Numbered from the stretch's first letter, positions 16,382 through 26,600 are shown. The stretch is 64,000 nt of DNA from an uncultured Collinsella sp. (GCA_900541195.1 UQIY01000003.1:1-64000); one strand, 5' to 3'. Program-made: numbers and translations. The notes: generated by a model from the letters alone, not told the origin.

Positions 16382-19300
16382 CTACGAACGACGAATGACC
16401 TCGGTCACGACCTCGGACACCGTAGCGATATTTGTCGGATTGACGTTGTACGGCAGATCGTCCTCAGTGTGAGCGCACGCCAGACGTGGACCGTCGACGC
16501 CGGCGATGGTAAGGGCGCGTCGGCTTGCCTCGAGCGCAGCATAGGCATCGGTCTTGGCATAGGGCATCTCAAATGCACCGCAATCGACATGGAACGACTT
16601 GCACACCTTGTTGACCAAGTTCATGATGCGTCGGTCACCCTTGAGCAACTGCTGCTCGCCCTCGACCGTCACGACCGAAAGCCTACCGGCACCAATGGAC
16701 TCAAGGTTGATAAAGAACACGCCGCGGAGCTTGTCGCGATGCGCGGCCAGGAACGCCTTCATGCCGGCGCCGTCGCAATCGGAAGCGCCTGTAGCCACAA
16801 ACCAGATGTCGTGGCCAAGCAGCTCGTCATCACCCATGGAGGCAACGGCGGCGAGCATATCCTCGGCGGAAGCTCCATCGGAAGACGTGGCGCCACCCTT
16901 CCAGCCGTCGTCGTCATCCTCGAAGTTATCCCACGAGCCGATACCGCGACCAGACTTCTTGGCGTCGTAATCGTCCTCGACGCCAAGCCAATCGCTCATG
17001 CTGTCCTGCTCGTTTTTCTTTTTGCGGCCGAACAGACCGCCCAAGCCACGCTTTTGCGGCTTGGCGGCCGGAGCGGCAGGAGCCGAGATAGTCTCAAGCG
17101 GCTGAACATCCGAGGTGACCGGCATGGGGGGAACAACCGGAGCCGATGTGGGCTCGGGCCCCTGTGCCGTCGCGAAGGGATCGTTAGCCTGAGCCGAAGG
17201 GTCGGGAAGGTCGAATAGCGAGGTGCGCGAGGCGACATTGGCCTGCTGCATCGAAGGCATCGAGGGATCGGGGACCGATGCCAGCGGAGACGCAGAGGGC
17301 ATGGGAGCCGGCGCGGATGCCGGGTCGGGAACGTTCATGTTCGGGCGCGGCGACGCCTGAGACGAGATCTGAGCCATCAGAGCATCGACCGTCTCGGCCT
17401 GCGACGGAGCAGCATTGGCAACCGTGGCGCCGGGATCACTCGGCGCGGGCATGGTGAAGATCTGCGTAGAGTAGGGCCTCGACTCATCCGCCTGCGGAGC
17501 TTCGGGGGCCACGGGCTCAGGCTCTTGCTCGGAGCTGTCCGCAGCGACCTGTTCCGCCGCAGATTGATCCTCGACCGTATCGGGCGCCGCGGGCTCGTCC
17601 TCGACAGGAGCGGAAAGGGGCTCGGCGATAGCGGTGCCCTGCTTCTCAAGCGTCATCGTGGCATCAAACGACACAGTGCTGTCGACCGGCTGTTGGGTTT
17701 CGAAAGTCGCCGTCTCCCCGGCAACATCCGCAGGCGAAGGCTGCGGCGCCTCGAAAGACGTCGTCGCGTCGGCAACATCGACGGATACCGGCTGCTCGGC
17801 GTCGTTTTGCTCAAATTCCTGTGCAGCGCGCTCGCGCTCAGCCTCGGCCGCCTGTTGCTGAGCTGCAGCCTCGCGCTCGGCCGCCTCGCGGGCAGCAGCG
17901 CGCTTTTCCTCAAAGTCGTCAACGAGTTTCTTGCCCTTTTCGAATGCCCCCTTAAAGAAATGGGAGGCGCTGGCACCGATCGAAGAAAACGCGGAAGCGA
18001 TATCGGCATGGGGCGTCGTCACCGGAAGCTCGGCAGAAAAATCGGTGTCGCTCTCGTAGGACACACGCTGCGGATACGCATCGTAGTCGTCCTCGGTATT
18101 ATCGAGCTCCTCGGGCACCGGGGCAGGCGCCATGACGTCCAGACCGGCTGCGGGATCGATAGCAGTCTCCGCATCGGCTTCCGTCTCGACGGCGTTGGCC
18201 TCATCGGGCTGCGCAGCCACGACCGGATCGGGCTGGGGCGCGGGCTCGAACGTCGGTTCCTCGCCCTCTTCGTAATCGAGCGTACAGGACTCGGGAAGCA
18301 TTCCCAGGGCACGGATGGCATCCGAGCCAAACCGGATGTTGCCGGCGGCATTGCGATAAAGCTTGGGCTCGGGCTCGGCCTGCTCGGCCGCGGCAGGCTC
18401 CTCTGCCGACTCGGCAGTGGACTCGCCTGCAACGGGCTCCTCGGCCGGAATATCTTGGACCTGGGACTCGGGCGCGATGACGCCAATCAGGGTCTCGTCG
18501 GCAGAAGCACCTTCGAATCCATCAATTTGCTCATCAAAAGCCTCGCCCTGCTCACCCTCGGGAGCGATCGGCTGGCCATACTCATCCTCGGTATAGGCAG
18601 GCTCTTCGTACTCGATGGTATTGCCGTAATCATTTTGCTGCTGGGCGGCGGCGTACTCGGCTGCCGCGCGCGCCATCTCCTCGGCGCGACGCTTCTGCTC
18701 GCCAAAATACGTGTCAAACGGAATATCGTCGGGGAACTCGTTCTCACCCTGATAAGGGGCGACGTTATCCATGACACCCAGCATGGCGGCAACAGAGGAC
18801 TTGTTGCAAACCGAGCCGGACGTGTAGGGAAGGACAAAACGATTGGAAATGATATTGGCGGCATTGGCGAGCGCCACAAGAGAGGCAAGAATCGCGACAA
18901 TCCACAGCAAGACCTTCAGCACACCGGGAAGAGGCAAGATACGCAGGATGGCAATAGCCGCGGGAGCAATCGTGGCAATCGGGAGCAACTTGGCGATCAG
19001 CGCTCGATACGGCGCATAGGGCTCGCGAGCGAGCAATTCGGCGCGCGGGGAGTCATAGTGCGCGACGACGACAACCGGGCGATTGCGCGGAGAGGCAAGC
19101 GGGCCCGACGCCCTGTGGTAGGCGATGACGTTTTGGCTCACGCCCGTCTTGCCCAGGCGCGAGATCACAGGGCTCCCGGTTCGCTCGAGCACATAGAGCA
19201 CGGCTCCGACAATGGCCAACAGGGTGCCGACTAAGCCGATACCGCCACCGATGCCCATAAGCAGGGCACCGGCAAATGCCAGAATGCCCGTAACGGCAAA

Positions 19301-19471
19301 CGCCATCCTGCTCGGCGCGGGAGCATTAAACTCCTGCACCTCGGGATCAAAGCCGTGGTTGCGGAAAATTTGAGCGATATCTTCGGCAGCCAAGCGCTCT
19401 TCTTCGCTGCACGCCGGCGTGATGCCAGTGTTCTGCAACAGGTGGTTAATATAGTTCTGGGTGTTCGCCAT
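16382..19471 (-). CDS. M28-peptidase-like membrane protein with a very large disordered insertion
   Basis: 1029 residues from the ATG at 19471 (GGAG upstream; TATACT -10 candidate near 19540). Two hydrophobic pairs (about 57-95 and 155-205) predict four membrane spans. Between them VVVVAHYDSP (H138, D140) matches the M28 HxD motif. Residues about 250-870 are low-complexity, acidic, Pro/Ala/Glu-rich, with an EAAEREAAAQQQAAEAERER coiled-coil-like stretch. The M28 fold resumes at HDIWFVATGAS, FINLESIGAG and the last His in CAHTEDD (about 1001). Key ligands look altered: the bridging Asp is Asn (VCNKSS, N223) and the catalytic Glu-Glu pair is Ser-Asp. It may be a non-catalytic or altered peptidase homologue. 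Confidence 0.75.
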   Translation of the reverse strand: MANTQNYINHLLQNTGITPACSEEERLAAEDIAQIFRNHGFDPEVQEFNAPAPSRMAFAVTGILAFAGALLMGIGGGIGLVGTLLAIVGAVLYVLERTGSPVISRLGKTGVSQNVIAYHRASGPLASPRNRPVVVVAHYDSPRAELLAREPYAPYRALIAKLLPIATIAPAAIAILRILPLPGVLKVLLWIVAILASLVALANAANIISNRFVLPYTSGSVCNKSSVAAMLGVMDNVAPYQGENEFPDDIPFDTYFGEQKRRAEEMARAAAEYAAAQQQNDYGNTIEYEEPAYTEDEYGQPIAPEGEQGEAFDEQIDGFEGASADETLIGVIAPESQVQDIPAEEPVAGESTAESAEEPAAAEQAEPEPKLYRNAAGNIRFGSDAIRALGMLPESCTLDYEEGEEPTFEPAPQPDPVVAAQPDEANAVETEADAETAIDPAAGLDVMAPAPVPEELDNTEDDYDAYPQRVSYESDTDFSAELPVTTPHADIASAFSSIGASASHFFKGAFEKGKKLVDDFEEKRAAAREAAEREAAAQQQAAEAERERAAQEFEQNDAEQPVSVDVADATTSFEAPQPSPADVAGETATFETQQPVDSTVSFDATMTLEKQGTAIAEPLSAPVEDEPAAPDTVEDQSAAEQVAADSSEQEPEPVAPEAPQADESRPYSTQIFTMPAPSDPGATVANAAPSQAETVDALMAQISSQASPRPNMNVPDPASAPAPMPSASPLASVPDPSMPSMQQANVASRTSLFDLPDPSAQANDPFATAQGPEPTSAPVVPPMPVTSDVQPLETISAPAAPAAKPQKRGLGGLFGRKKKNEQDSMSDWLGVEDDYDAKKSGRGIGSWDNFEDDDDGWKGGATSSDGASAEDMLAAVASMGDDELLGHDIWFVATGASDCDGAGMKAFLAAHRDKLRGVFFINLESIGAGRLSVVTVEGEQQLLKGDRRIMNLVNKVCKSFHVDCGAFEMPYAKTDAYAALEASRRALTIAGVDGPRLACAHTEDDLPYNVNPTNIATVSEVVTEVIRRS

Positions 19472-19668
19472 ATGCGCTCCACATCCATAATCCGACAAAT
19501 AGGCCCAATGTATGCACATTAGAACCGTATATAGTCGAAAGTATACCCCGAGCGGGCGCAAACGGCCGAATTCTGGGCATCTTAACGCCCCAAGCGGACA
19601 AGGATATAGCCTAATCTCCATATCGGACTAAAATCATGGCATCAGACACCTTCCCATACGAGGATTCT

Positions 19669-20691
19669 ATGACGGCAAGTGATACAACCGTAACGAATAA
19701 AAAGGGGACACCGGGACCCGGTTTCGACAAGACCGCCCAGCGCATCCTCAATCTGTTCTTTGTCCTTAACAGCTCTCCCGAGCCATTGACCACGGAGCAA
19801 ATTGTCCTGGATTCCGATCTTGGCTATGGGTCGGGCAATATCGACTCGGACAAGCGCAAGTTTCGCCGCGATCGCGAAAAACTCCTCGAACGCGGAATCA
19901 CGATCAAGGAAGTTCGCGCGGCAGGCGCCCAAGAAACCGAAGAAAGCGCGTGGACCATCGATCGCGAGCACACGTTTGCGGCCGGTGGCCTCATCACCGC
20001 AGACGACGCGGACATCTTGCTCGACGCTATCGACCAGACCCTTGTGACCGGTTCGGCCGCGTTTGCCACGCCGCTTGCAGACATACGCTCCAAGATCGCC
20101 TACCTCACCGGCTCATCGACCGCAGAAGAGCCTCCCGCCCGTCGCTCACCCGCCGTCGATGCGGTGTGGAGCGCTTTCGCCGAACGCTGCGCACTGCGCT
20201 TTTTGTATCAAAACGGGCACGGGGAGCAAAAAGAGCGCACCGTCTGCGTATACGGCATGTTCGAGCACGAGGGCGTGGCGTATTTTTGCGGACTCGACAA
20301 CGCCACCGATGAAATCAGGACGTTTCGCTGCGACCGTATCGTTCGCGCATGGCGCCCCTCGAAGGCTTACTCCATCCCCGCCGACTTTAACCTGAACGAT
20401 CGCCTGTTCTTTGAGTTTGATTTTGCCGATTGCAAGCCCGTTATGGCGACCTTTTCGTTTGCCCCGCAAGCCCAGGCCGACATGGTCAGCGGCCTAACGC
20501 GCGGTCGCGGGGAGCTCACACACACCGAAGAGGGTTGGACCTGGACCGTCGGCGTGCGCGACCTTAATGCCGCCGCCTCGTTTTGTATGGAGCACGCCAT
20601 GGACGGCATGAGACCCGTTGCCCCCGATGCACTTAAACTGGCGTGGAACCACCTCATCGAAAGGACGGTGCACGAGCATGCCCGCGCGTAA
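19669..20691 (+). CDS. WYL-domain transcriptional regulator (first of a pair)
   Basis: 340 residues from the ATG at 19669 (GAGGA upstream), preferred over 19636, which lacks a ribosome binding site. An N-terminal winged helix (FDKTAQRILNLFFVLNSS, then SDKRKFRRDREKLLERGI) precedes a WYL ligand-sensing domain (ALRFLYQNGHGEQKERTVCVYGMFEHEGVAYFCGLD, FRCDRIVRAW). It resembles the PafB half of PafB/PafC DNA-damage regulators. It overlaps the second WYL gene by 14 bases. Whether this pair regulates the DNA-damage response is unproven; the convergent neighbour is a DinG-type helicase gene. Confidence 0.8.
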   Translation: MTASDTTVTNKKGTPGPGFDKTAQRILNLFFVLNSSPEPLTTEQIVLDSDLGYGSGNIDSDKRKFRRDREKLLERGITIKEVRAAGAQETEESAWTIDREHTFAAGGLITADDADILLDAIDQTLVTGSAAFATPLADIRSKIAYLTGSSTAEEPPARRSPAVDAVWSAFAERCALRFLYQNGHGEQKERTVCVYGMFEHEGVAYFCGLDNATDEIRTFRCDRIVRAWRPSKAYSIPADFNLNDRLFFEFDFADCKPVMATFSFAPQAQADMVSGLTRGRGELTHTEEGWTWTVGVRDLNAAASFCMEHAMDGMRPVAPDALKLAWNHLIERTVHEHARA

Positions 20692-21595
20692 ACTCACCAG
20701 TGAGCAAAGGCTCTCGCGTGCGATTGACATCATGGAGGCCCTCTACGCTGCCGGCGAGACCGGCATGACACGAGGGGATATCTGCAGCCGTTTTGATATC
20801 ACGGGTGCGGCGCTCGACGAAATTATCGATATCGTCTCGACCCTCGCTGACCGTGAGTCGGGCGCCCGCATCATCTGCGAACGCCACGGCGAGTGCATCA
20901 TCCTGACAGGCGATGCGGGGCGTGTGCTGCCCTTGCGCCTAAGTGCCGCCGAAGGTGCCGTGCTCAACCACGAACTCGAATCGATGGGAATCGACTCTCG
21001 GGCAGCAGAGCGTATCCGACACGCCCTCCTACCCGAGAAACTCGGCTACAACCAGCGCGTCGTCGATACCGTTGCCCGAGGATCGCACTGGCAACAGCTG
21101 AACTGCGCGATTCAAGACGGCGTTCGATGCCGCATCATCTACCGTTCGATGGACGACACACGGCCGCGTGAGCGTCTCATCGACCCCCTGCGCATCGCGA
21201 CGCATGGCGACCAAACCTATCTGATTGCCTGGGATGTCGAAGTCGATGAGCAGCGCTCCTACCGCATGGACAAAATCGAAGGCCTTACCCTTACCGACGA
21301 TTCTGTGGAGCGCCACGCGCCCGCGTCCGCATCCCTCCACGAATCCCTTTCCAAAGCGGAGCAGAGCGCAAAACTCCTCATGCCGCTTGACATGGCAGAG
21401 CGCCTAGACTGGGCCGGCATCATGTCGATTGAGCCAAACGGGGCGGACATGGCAACGGTGACCGTGCGTTATGGGTCAGAGCACTGGCTGTTCTGCCAGG
21501 TAATCGCAGCGGGCGGAGCCATCCGCATACTGGATGACCCCGCCCAGGCATTGCGTCTATGCGATATGGCGAAGAGCCTGACCTTCCCGCTTTAA
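20678..21595 (+). CDS. WYL-domain transcriptional regulator (second of a pair)
   Basis: 305 residues from the ATG at 20678 (MPARKLTSEQ), within the end of the first WYL gene, so expression is coupled. An N-terminal HTH (GMTRGDICSRFDITGAALDEIIDIV) and a WYL domain (VRCRIIYRSMDDTRPRERLIDPLRI, YLIAWDVEVDEQRSYRMDKIEGL) are visible. It resembles PafC in position and size. The PafBC pair in mycobacteria works as a heterodimer; a similar heterodimer is my inference. Its end overlaps the end of the convergent helicase gene by four bases. Confidence 0.8.
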   Translation: MPARKLTSEQRLSRAIDIMEALYAAGETGMTRGDICSRFDITGAALDEIIDIVSTLADRESGARIICERHGECIILTGDAGRVLPLRLSAAEGAVLNHELESMGIDSRAAERIRHALLPEKLGYNQRVVDTVARGSHWQQLNCAIQDGVRCRIIYRSMDDTRPRERLIDPLRIATHGDQTYLIAWDVEVDEQRSYRMDKIEGLTLTDDSVERHAPASASLHESLSKAEQSAKLLMPLDMAERLDWAGIMSIEPNGADMATVTVRYGSEHWLFCQVIAAGGAIRILDDPAQALRLCDMAKSLTFPL

Positions 21596-24486
21596 CGGCG
21601 TCGTTCGTGGCGTGCACGCCACAGCTGCAAATAATGACCGATCTGCGCCGACTCGATACGCTGGTAGGAAGTTGTGGGCAGCGACGTCAAGAACTTCTTG
21701 CCGTAGCCCTTTGTCACCAAGCGCGGATCTGCCAAGATGAGCACGCCGCAATCAGTCGACGAGCGGATGAGACGGCCAGCGGCCTGCTTGACTTCGAGTA
21801 CCGCCTCGGGCAGCGAGTAGCGCGCCCAGGCGCGGTCCTCGCGCAGGTTGCGCTCACACGAAAGAGGATCCGTGGGGCTCGAGAACGGCAGCTTGGGGAT
21901 AATGACGCAACGCAGTGTCTCGCCGCTGGCGTCAAAGCCCTCCCAAAATGCCTTGAGCGCAAAGAGCGATGAGGTCGGCTCATTGATAAACCGATCGCGC
22001 AGACGACGCGGGGACGAGTTACGCTGTTGGCAATTGAGCTCCAGACCCGCTCGCGCCAATTTGGGCTCGACACGGGCATACAGATCCTCCATATCGCGCC
22101 TGTTAGTGAAGAGCGTGAGCACCGATCCACCCATGGCGAGATGGGCATCGACCAGCACGCACTCAAGCGCCGACAGATAGCGCTCGCGATCGCGCGGATC
22201 GGGAATGTCCCCCGCCACGACCACGGCCATATTCGAGTCAAAGTCATAGCTCGAATCCAGGTGCAGGGATGAGGATGTCGACGCACCGATGCGATCGAGG
22301 CCGACAGCATGGTTGAAATGCTCAAAGCTCTTGGACACCGTCATAGTCGCCGAAGCGAAGATGGCCGTGTGCACCTCGGGCAGCCACTCGTTCGCCAAGG
22401 CCTCGCCGATATCGATGCGCTCGGCGGTCATAGACTCCCCGCCCGCACGCAGCCGACGGTTAACCTGCAGCGAGTACACATAGTGCTCATCCGCGCCTTC
22501 AATGATGAGTTTGAGATTCTCGACCAACTCGTGCAGACGGCGCGAAATGTCGCCCAGGTCGACGACGACCTCGGGCTTATCGGCAGCGACAGCTTGCACC
22601 AGCGCGTCTACGCTTTTATCCGCCTGGCCTAGCGCATCAATTGCGGTATGAGCCGACTGCAAAAAATCGTGCCAGTCATCCGACTCGCGCAGCTCGGGGC
22701 CAATCCACAGATTCGCGTTATCGTACCCCCCACGGGCGCGACGGCCGAGCTCGCGCACACCATCGAACACATCGGCAATCGCCATGCTCGCGCGGGCAAC
22801 CGTCGACGTCGCTTTGGCAGTGAGTCCCAGGTAGAGCGTAGAGCCCTCGGAAGTGGCCAGGTCACGGGAAACTTGACTCAGCGCGCCGGCACTCGACCCA
22901 CCCAAGCGCTCAAACAGCACGCGCGACTCATCTGCCGAAACCACGCGCGCCCATTGGCGACGGGCCTCACGCTCGATGGAATGGGCCTCGTCGACCACCC
23001 AGTGACGAATCGGAGGCAAAATCCTTCCCTCGGCGGCCACGTTGCGGAACAGCAGGGAATGGTTGGTGACCACCACGTCGGCATGTGCCGCTCGGCGGCG
23101 CGCCCCGTGGACCAGGCATTTGTCGGGGAAGAACGGACACAGACGACGAGCACACTCGCGCGAAGCCGTCGTAAAGTCGGGACGGTTGACGCTGCGCCAG
23201 CGAATGCCGAGCGAATCGAGGTCGCCATCGGCAGATTGGCACACATACGCCATGATCACCGCAACCGCCGTGAGCGTGTCAGCAGGATCGCGCTTGGTGG
23301 TGATCTCAACCTGACCACGGCTTATGCGCTCGAGCTTGCGCAGACACGGATAGTGGTCATAGCCCTTGAGTGCACAAAACGACAGGCCCCCGTCCAGCTG
23401 CTCGGCGAGCTTTGGTAGCTCATGGTACATAAGCTGGTCGGCAAGATTATTCGATTTGGTCGCAATGCCGACGGTAATGTTGTTTCGGCGGGCGGCCTCG
23501 GCGAAGGGCACGAGATAGGCCATCGACTTACCGACGCCCGTGCCCGCCTCGATCACGCGATGGGTGCCCGTGACCAGCGCATCGCGAACCTCAACCGCCA
23601 TCGCGATCTGCTCGTCGCGCGGCTCATAGGTGGGGTACATGCGATTGACCAGGCCGCCGGGGGCGTAATCTGCCTCGATCTCTTCACGACTCGGCATCTT
23701 AAGGACCGGCAGCTCGTCCGCATCAACGCGATCGTCTGCGCGATCGGCCTTGAGCACATCGGCACGAGCGGCGCTGAGCGAAAATATCGAACCCGGGTTC
23801 TGTCCAGCCAAAAAAGAAAAAATGGGGCGATATGACCAAGGCACGTCCGCGTGCATGTCCGCCAAGCGCGCCATAAGGCCCGAAGGCAGGTCGGTAAGTG
23901 CGACCAACAGCACGCGCCACACACCGCACAGGGCATCAACGTCGGCGTTCGCACGGTGCGATACTGAATCGCACCCAAACAAGTCGGCCATAAAAGACAG
24001 CTTGTGCGAGGCCAGGCGCGGAAGTGCGATGCGCGACAGTGCCAGCGAATCGATCCAGATGTCGCTGACGTTGACACCGCCCTTGACCGACTCGATAAAC
24101 GACCGGTCAAACGTGGCGTTATGCGCGATAACAGGACAGCCGCCCACAAAGTCGGCGAGTGCCGCGACGGCCTCGACGGCCGACGGAGCATCTGCCACAT
24201 CGGCGTTCGTAATGCTCGTGAGCTCGGTAATCTCTGCAGGAATCAGCTGCTTGGGATGCACGAACGTATCAAAGCGGTCAATGACCTCGCGGCCCGAAAG
24301 GCGGGCCGCGGAAATCTCAATTAACTCATTGTCCTGCACCGAAAGACCCGTGGTCTCGGTATCGAGGACGATTACGTCCTCCTCGATGAGGCCAAACGAT
24401 TGCGTCTTAGCGCGCTCGGCGAGCGTGGCGTAAGAATCGATGACGAACTGCGGCGTTCCAGGAGATACGGCGTCCTCGATTAGCAT
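21592..24486 (-). CDS. DinG-family helicase with N-terminal DnaQ-like 3'-5' exonuclease
   Basis: 964 residues from the ATG at 24486, overlapping the ddl stop by seven bases. The N-terminal exonuclease domain has DTETTG, IAHNATFDRSF and HRANADVDA. The superfamily-2 helicase part has Walker A (AGTGVGKSMAYL), an iron-sulfur-type cysteine set (YPCLRKLE, ECARRLCPFFPDKC), the DEAH box (VVDEAHS) and a C-terminal AAGRLIRSSTDCGVLILADPR. This fused layout is that of the Firmicutes/Actinobacteria DinG proteins. It is likely to act on damaged or structured DNA. It is cotranscribed with ddl. Confidence 0.9.
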   Translation of the reverse strand: MLIEDAVSPGTPQFVIDSYATLAERAKTQSFGLIEEDVIVLDTETTGLSVQDNELIEISAARLSGREVIDRFDTFVHPKQLIPAEITELTSITNADVADAPSAVEAVAALADFVGGCPVIAHNATFDRSFIESVKGGVNVSDIWIDSLALSRIALPRLASHKLSFMADLFGCDSVSHRANADVDALCGVWRVLLVALTDLPSGLMARLADMHADVPWSYRPIFSFLAGQNPGSIFSLSAARADVLKADRADDRVDADELPVLKMPSREEIEADYAPGGLVNRMYPTYEPRDEQIAMAVEVRDALVTGTHRVIEAGTGVGKSMAYLVPFAEAARRNNITVGIATKSNNLADQLMYHELPKLAEQLDGGLSFCALKGYDHYPCLRKLERISRGQVEITTKRDPADTLTAVAVIMAYVCQSADGDLDSLGIRWRSVNRPDFTTASRECARRLCPFFPDKCLVHGARRRAAHADVVVTNHSLLFRNVAAEGRILPPIRHWVVDEAHSIEREARRQWARVVSADESRVLFERLGGSSAGALSQVSRDLATSEGSTLYLGLTAKATSTVARASMAIADVFDGVRELGRRARGGYDNANLWIGPELRESDDWHDFLQSAHTAIDALGQADKSVDALVQAVAADKPEVVVDLGDISRRLHELVENLKLIIEGADEHYVYSLQVNRRLRAGGESMTAERIDIGEALANEWLPEVHTAIFASATMTVSKSFEHFNHAVGLDRIGASTSSSLHLDSSYDFDSNMAVVVAGDIPDPRDRERYLSALECVLVDAHLAMGGSVLTLFTNRRDMEDLYARVEPKLARAGLELNCQQRNSSPRRLRDRFINEPTSSLFALKAFWEGFDASGETLRCVIIPKLPFSSPTDPLSCERNLREDRAWARYSLPEAVLEVKQAAGRLIRSSTDCGVLILADPRLVTKGYGKKFLTSLPTTSYQRIESAQIGHYLQLWRARHERRR

Positions 24487-25445
24487 GCAACGCCCGCCCG
24501 GCGGAGACCCATACGGATCAGGCTGTCGCACACCTGCGGGAACGTCATGTCGTCGGTATGGCGAATCTCATCGGGATACAGCGACGTATCGGTCATGCCG
24601 GGAATGGTGTTGGTCTCGAGAATGACAGGGCCGTCCTCGCTCACGATAAAATCGCTGCGCGAAACGCCCAGACAGCCGAGGGCCTTATGGGCCGCACAGG
24701 CAAGTTCCTGGGCACGCGCATAGTTTTCGGGCGAAATCTGCGCCGGAATGCGGTGGATGTCTGTGGGGTCGACGTACTTTACATCCAGGTCGTAGAACTC
24801 GCAGTCCTCAGGCTTGCGAATCTCCACAATCGGCAGCGCGCGCACGTCGTCCTCGCCGTACACGCCCACAGTGATCTCGGTTCCCTCGATGCACTTTTCG
24901 ACCAGCACTTTATCGCCGTACTCAAAAGCCTTGGCGATTGCCGCCGGTAGCTCTGAGGGCTCGTGGACGAGCGAAATGCCGTAGCTGGAGCCGTTGACGG
25001 CGGGCTTTACAAAGCACCGCTCGCCACAAATCTCGACGATACAATCGATATCGACCTCGTCGCCCGCCTCAAGCGCCAGGCCGGGGGCAATGGGGATGCC
25101 CGCCTTGGCATACAGAAGCTTTGAAACCTCTTTATCGGCGCCACATGCGCTGGCGAGCACGCCTGACGCCGTGTAGGGGATACCCAGCGTCTCCATGGCC
25201 CCCTGCATGGCGCCATCCTCGCCGCCGGCGCCGTGCATGGCGATAAACGCCACGTCGAAGCCACCGGTCGCCATAGTCACCATAAAGTCATCGGCGGCGG
25301 TGTCGAGCAGCTCCACCGAGGTGTAGCCGGCCTCCTTCAGTGCCACCACGACATTCTTTCCAGAATTGAGCGAAATCTCGCGTTCGGCGGAATGGCCGCC
25401 CGCCAAGACCGCTACATGCATGTTCTCTAGGCTTTTACCCGGCAT
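24480..25445 (-). CDS. ddl: D-alanine--D-alanine ligase
   Basis: 321 residues; makes D-Ala-D-Ala for peptidoglycan with ATP. ATP-grasp features are visible: an N-terminal LAGGHSAEREISLNSG, FIAMHGAGGEDG, CFVKPAVNGSSYGI, VEKCIEGTEITVGV and a C-terminal ETNTIPGMTDTSLYP. The position after EREISL that separates Tyr-type from Phe-type (vancomycin-linked) ligases was not resolved by eye. GGAGGAG precedes the ATG seven bases upstream. It is the first gene of a two-gene unit with the helicase and is divergent from rlmN. Confidence 0.95.
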   Translation of the reverse strand: MPGKSLENMHVAVLAGGHSAEREISLNSGKNVVVALKEAGYTSVELLDTAADDFMVTMATGGFDVAFIAMHGAGGEDGAMQGAMETLGIPYTASGVLASACGADKEVSKLLYAKAGIPIAPGLALEAGDEVDIDCIVEICGERCFVKPAVNGSSYGISLVHEPSELPAAIAKAFEYGDKVLVEKCIEGTEITVGVYGEDDVRALPIVEIRKPEDCEFYDLDVKYVDPTDIHRIPAQISPENYARAQELACAAHKALGCLGVSRSDFIVSEDGPVILETNTIPGMTDTSLYPDEIRHTDDMTFPQVCDSLIRMGLRRAGVAC

Positions 25446-25530
25446 GGGCAGACTCCTCCTCTATAATCCCTGCAGCTGATACCATATTGTAGCGATACCC
25501 TCTACGTTTCCCCAAAATCGAAAGGCTTCC

Positions 25531-26583
25531 ATGAATCCCAGGACTAAATCTCAGGACATTCGCGACTTGAGCCAAAACGATATTCGCGAACTTGTCGCCG
25601 AACTTGGCCAACCCGCTTTTCGCGCAAAGCAGCTCATCGAATGGGTTTTTGAGAAGAACGTTTGTTCGTTTGATGACATGACCAACCTTCCCAAGGCCTT
25701 CCGCGAGCAGCTGAAGGAGGCATTTGCTTTCGACACGCCGACCGGGCTCACCAAACAGGTGTCCAAGGATGGCTCTCGTAAATACCTACTCGAGTACCAC
25801 GACGGCATCTCCGTCGAGACCGTCGGCATGCCTCGTCGCAACAAGCTGTCCGTCTGCGTTTCCACCCAGGCAGGCTGCGGCATGGGCTGCGCTTTTTGCG
25901 CCACCGGCCTGAACGGCCTCAAGCGCTCTCTGACCGCTCAAGAGATCGTCGACCAGGTACTTCATGTATCCAACGACTTTGGCGAGCGTGCCACGAGCGT
26001 CGTCTTCATGGGCCAGGGCGAGCCGTTTGCCAACTACGACGAGGTTCTCAAGGCATTGCGCATCCTTAACGATCCCGACGGTATCGGTATTGGAGCCCGT
26101 CACCTTACTGTCTCTACCAGCGGTGTTATTCCTGGCATTCGCAAGTTTGCCGACATTCCCGAGCAGTTTACGCTCGCTGTGTCGTTGCACTCCGCCATCC
26201 AGTCCACGCGCAACAAGATTATGCCTGGCGTCAAGAAGTACACGCTTCTGCGCCTTCATGAGGCACTGCAGCTCTACACCGAAAAGACGGGCCGCCGCCC
26301 AACTTATGAGTACGCCATGATCGAAGGCGTCAATGACACAAACCCCGAGATGCAGGCGCTCTGCGACTTCTGCGAGGGCACACTGTGCCACGTCAACCTG
26401 ATTCAGCTCAACGATATCGAGGGCAGCCCTCTCAAGCCGTCGCCGATCCATAAGGTGGAAGACCTCCAGCGTCGTCTTGAGTCCCGTGGCATTGAGACCA
26501 CGATCCGCAACTCTCGCGGCAACGATATCGACGCTGCTTGCGGGCAACTCAAACAGCGCTTCAAGGTTCAAAAGAACGCATAG
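25531..26583 (+). CDS. rlmN: Dual-specificity 23S rRNA/tRNA adenine C2-methyltransferase
   Basis: 350 residues. A radical-SAM enzyme that methylates A2503 of 23S rRNA and A37 of some tRNAs. The CxxxCxxC motif is CGMGCAFC (C116, C120, C123). The methyl-carrying cysteine at the C terminus is C337 in DAACGQL. The N-terminal part (FRAKQLIEWVFEKN) fits the RNA-binding accessory domain. At 350 residues it has RlmN, not Cfr, character by eye. It is monocistronic and reads toward the parAB cluster. Confidence 0.95.
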   Translation: MNPRTKSQDIRDLSQNDIRELVAELGQPAFRAKQLIEWVFEKNVCSFDDMTNLPKAFREQLKEAFAFDTPTGLTKQVSKDGSRKYLLEYHDGISVETVGMPRRNKLSVCVSTQAGCGMGCAFCATGLNGLKRSLTAQEIVDQVLHVSNDFGERATSVVFMGQGEPFANYDEVLKALRILNDPDGIGIGARHLTVSTSGVIPGIRKFADIPEQFTLAVSLHSAIQSTRNKIMPGVKKYTLLRLHEALQLYTEKTGRRPTYEYAMIEGVNDTNPEMQALCDFCEGTLCHVNLIQLNDIEGSPLKPSPIHKVEDLQRRLESRGIETTIRNSRGNDIDAACGQLKQRFKVQKNA

Positions 26584-26600
26584 GGGAGACTCACCCCAAA

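Noticed and set aside
17525..19234. Plus-strand frame opposite the M28-like gene
   Set aside because: Arg/Leu/Gly-rich antisense of low-complexity coding sequence.
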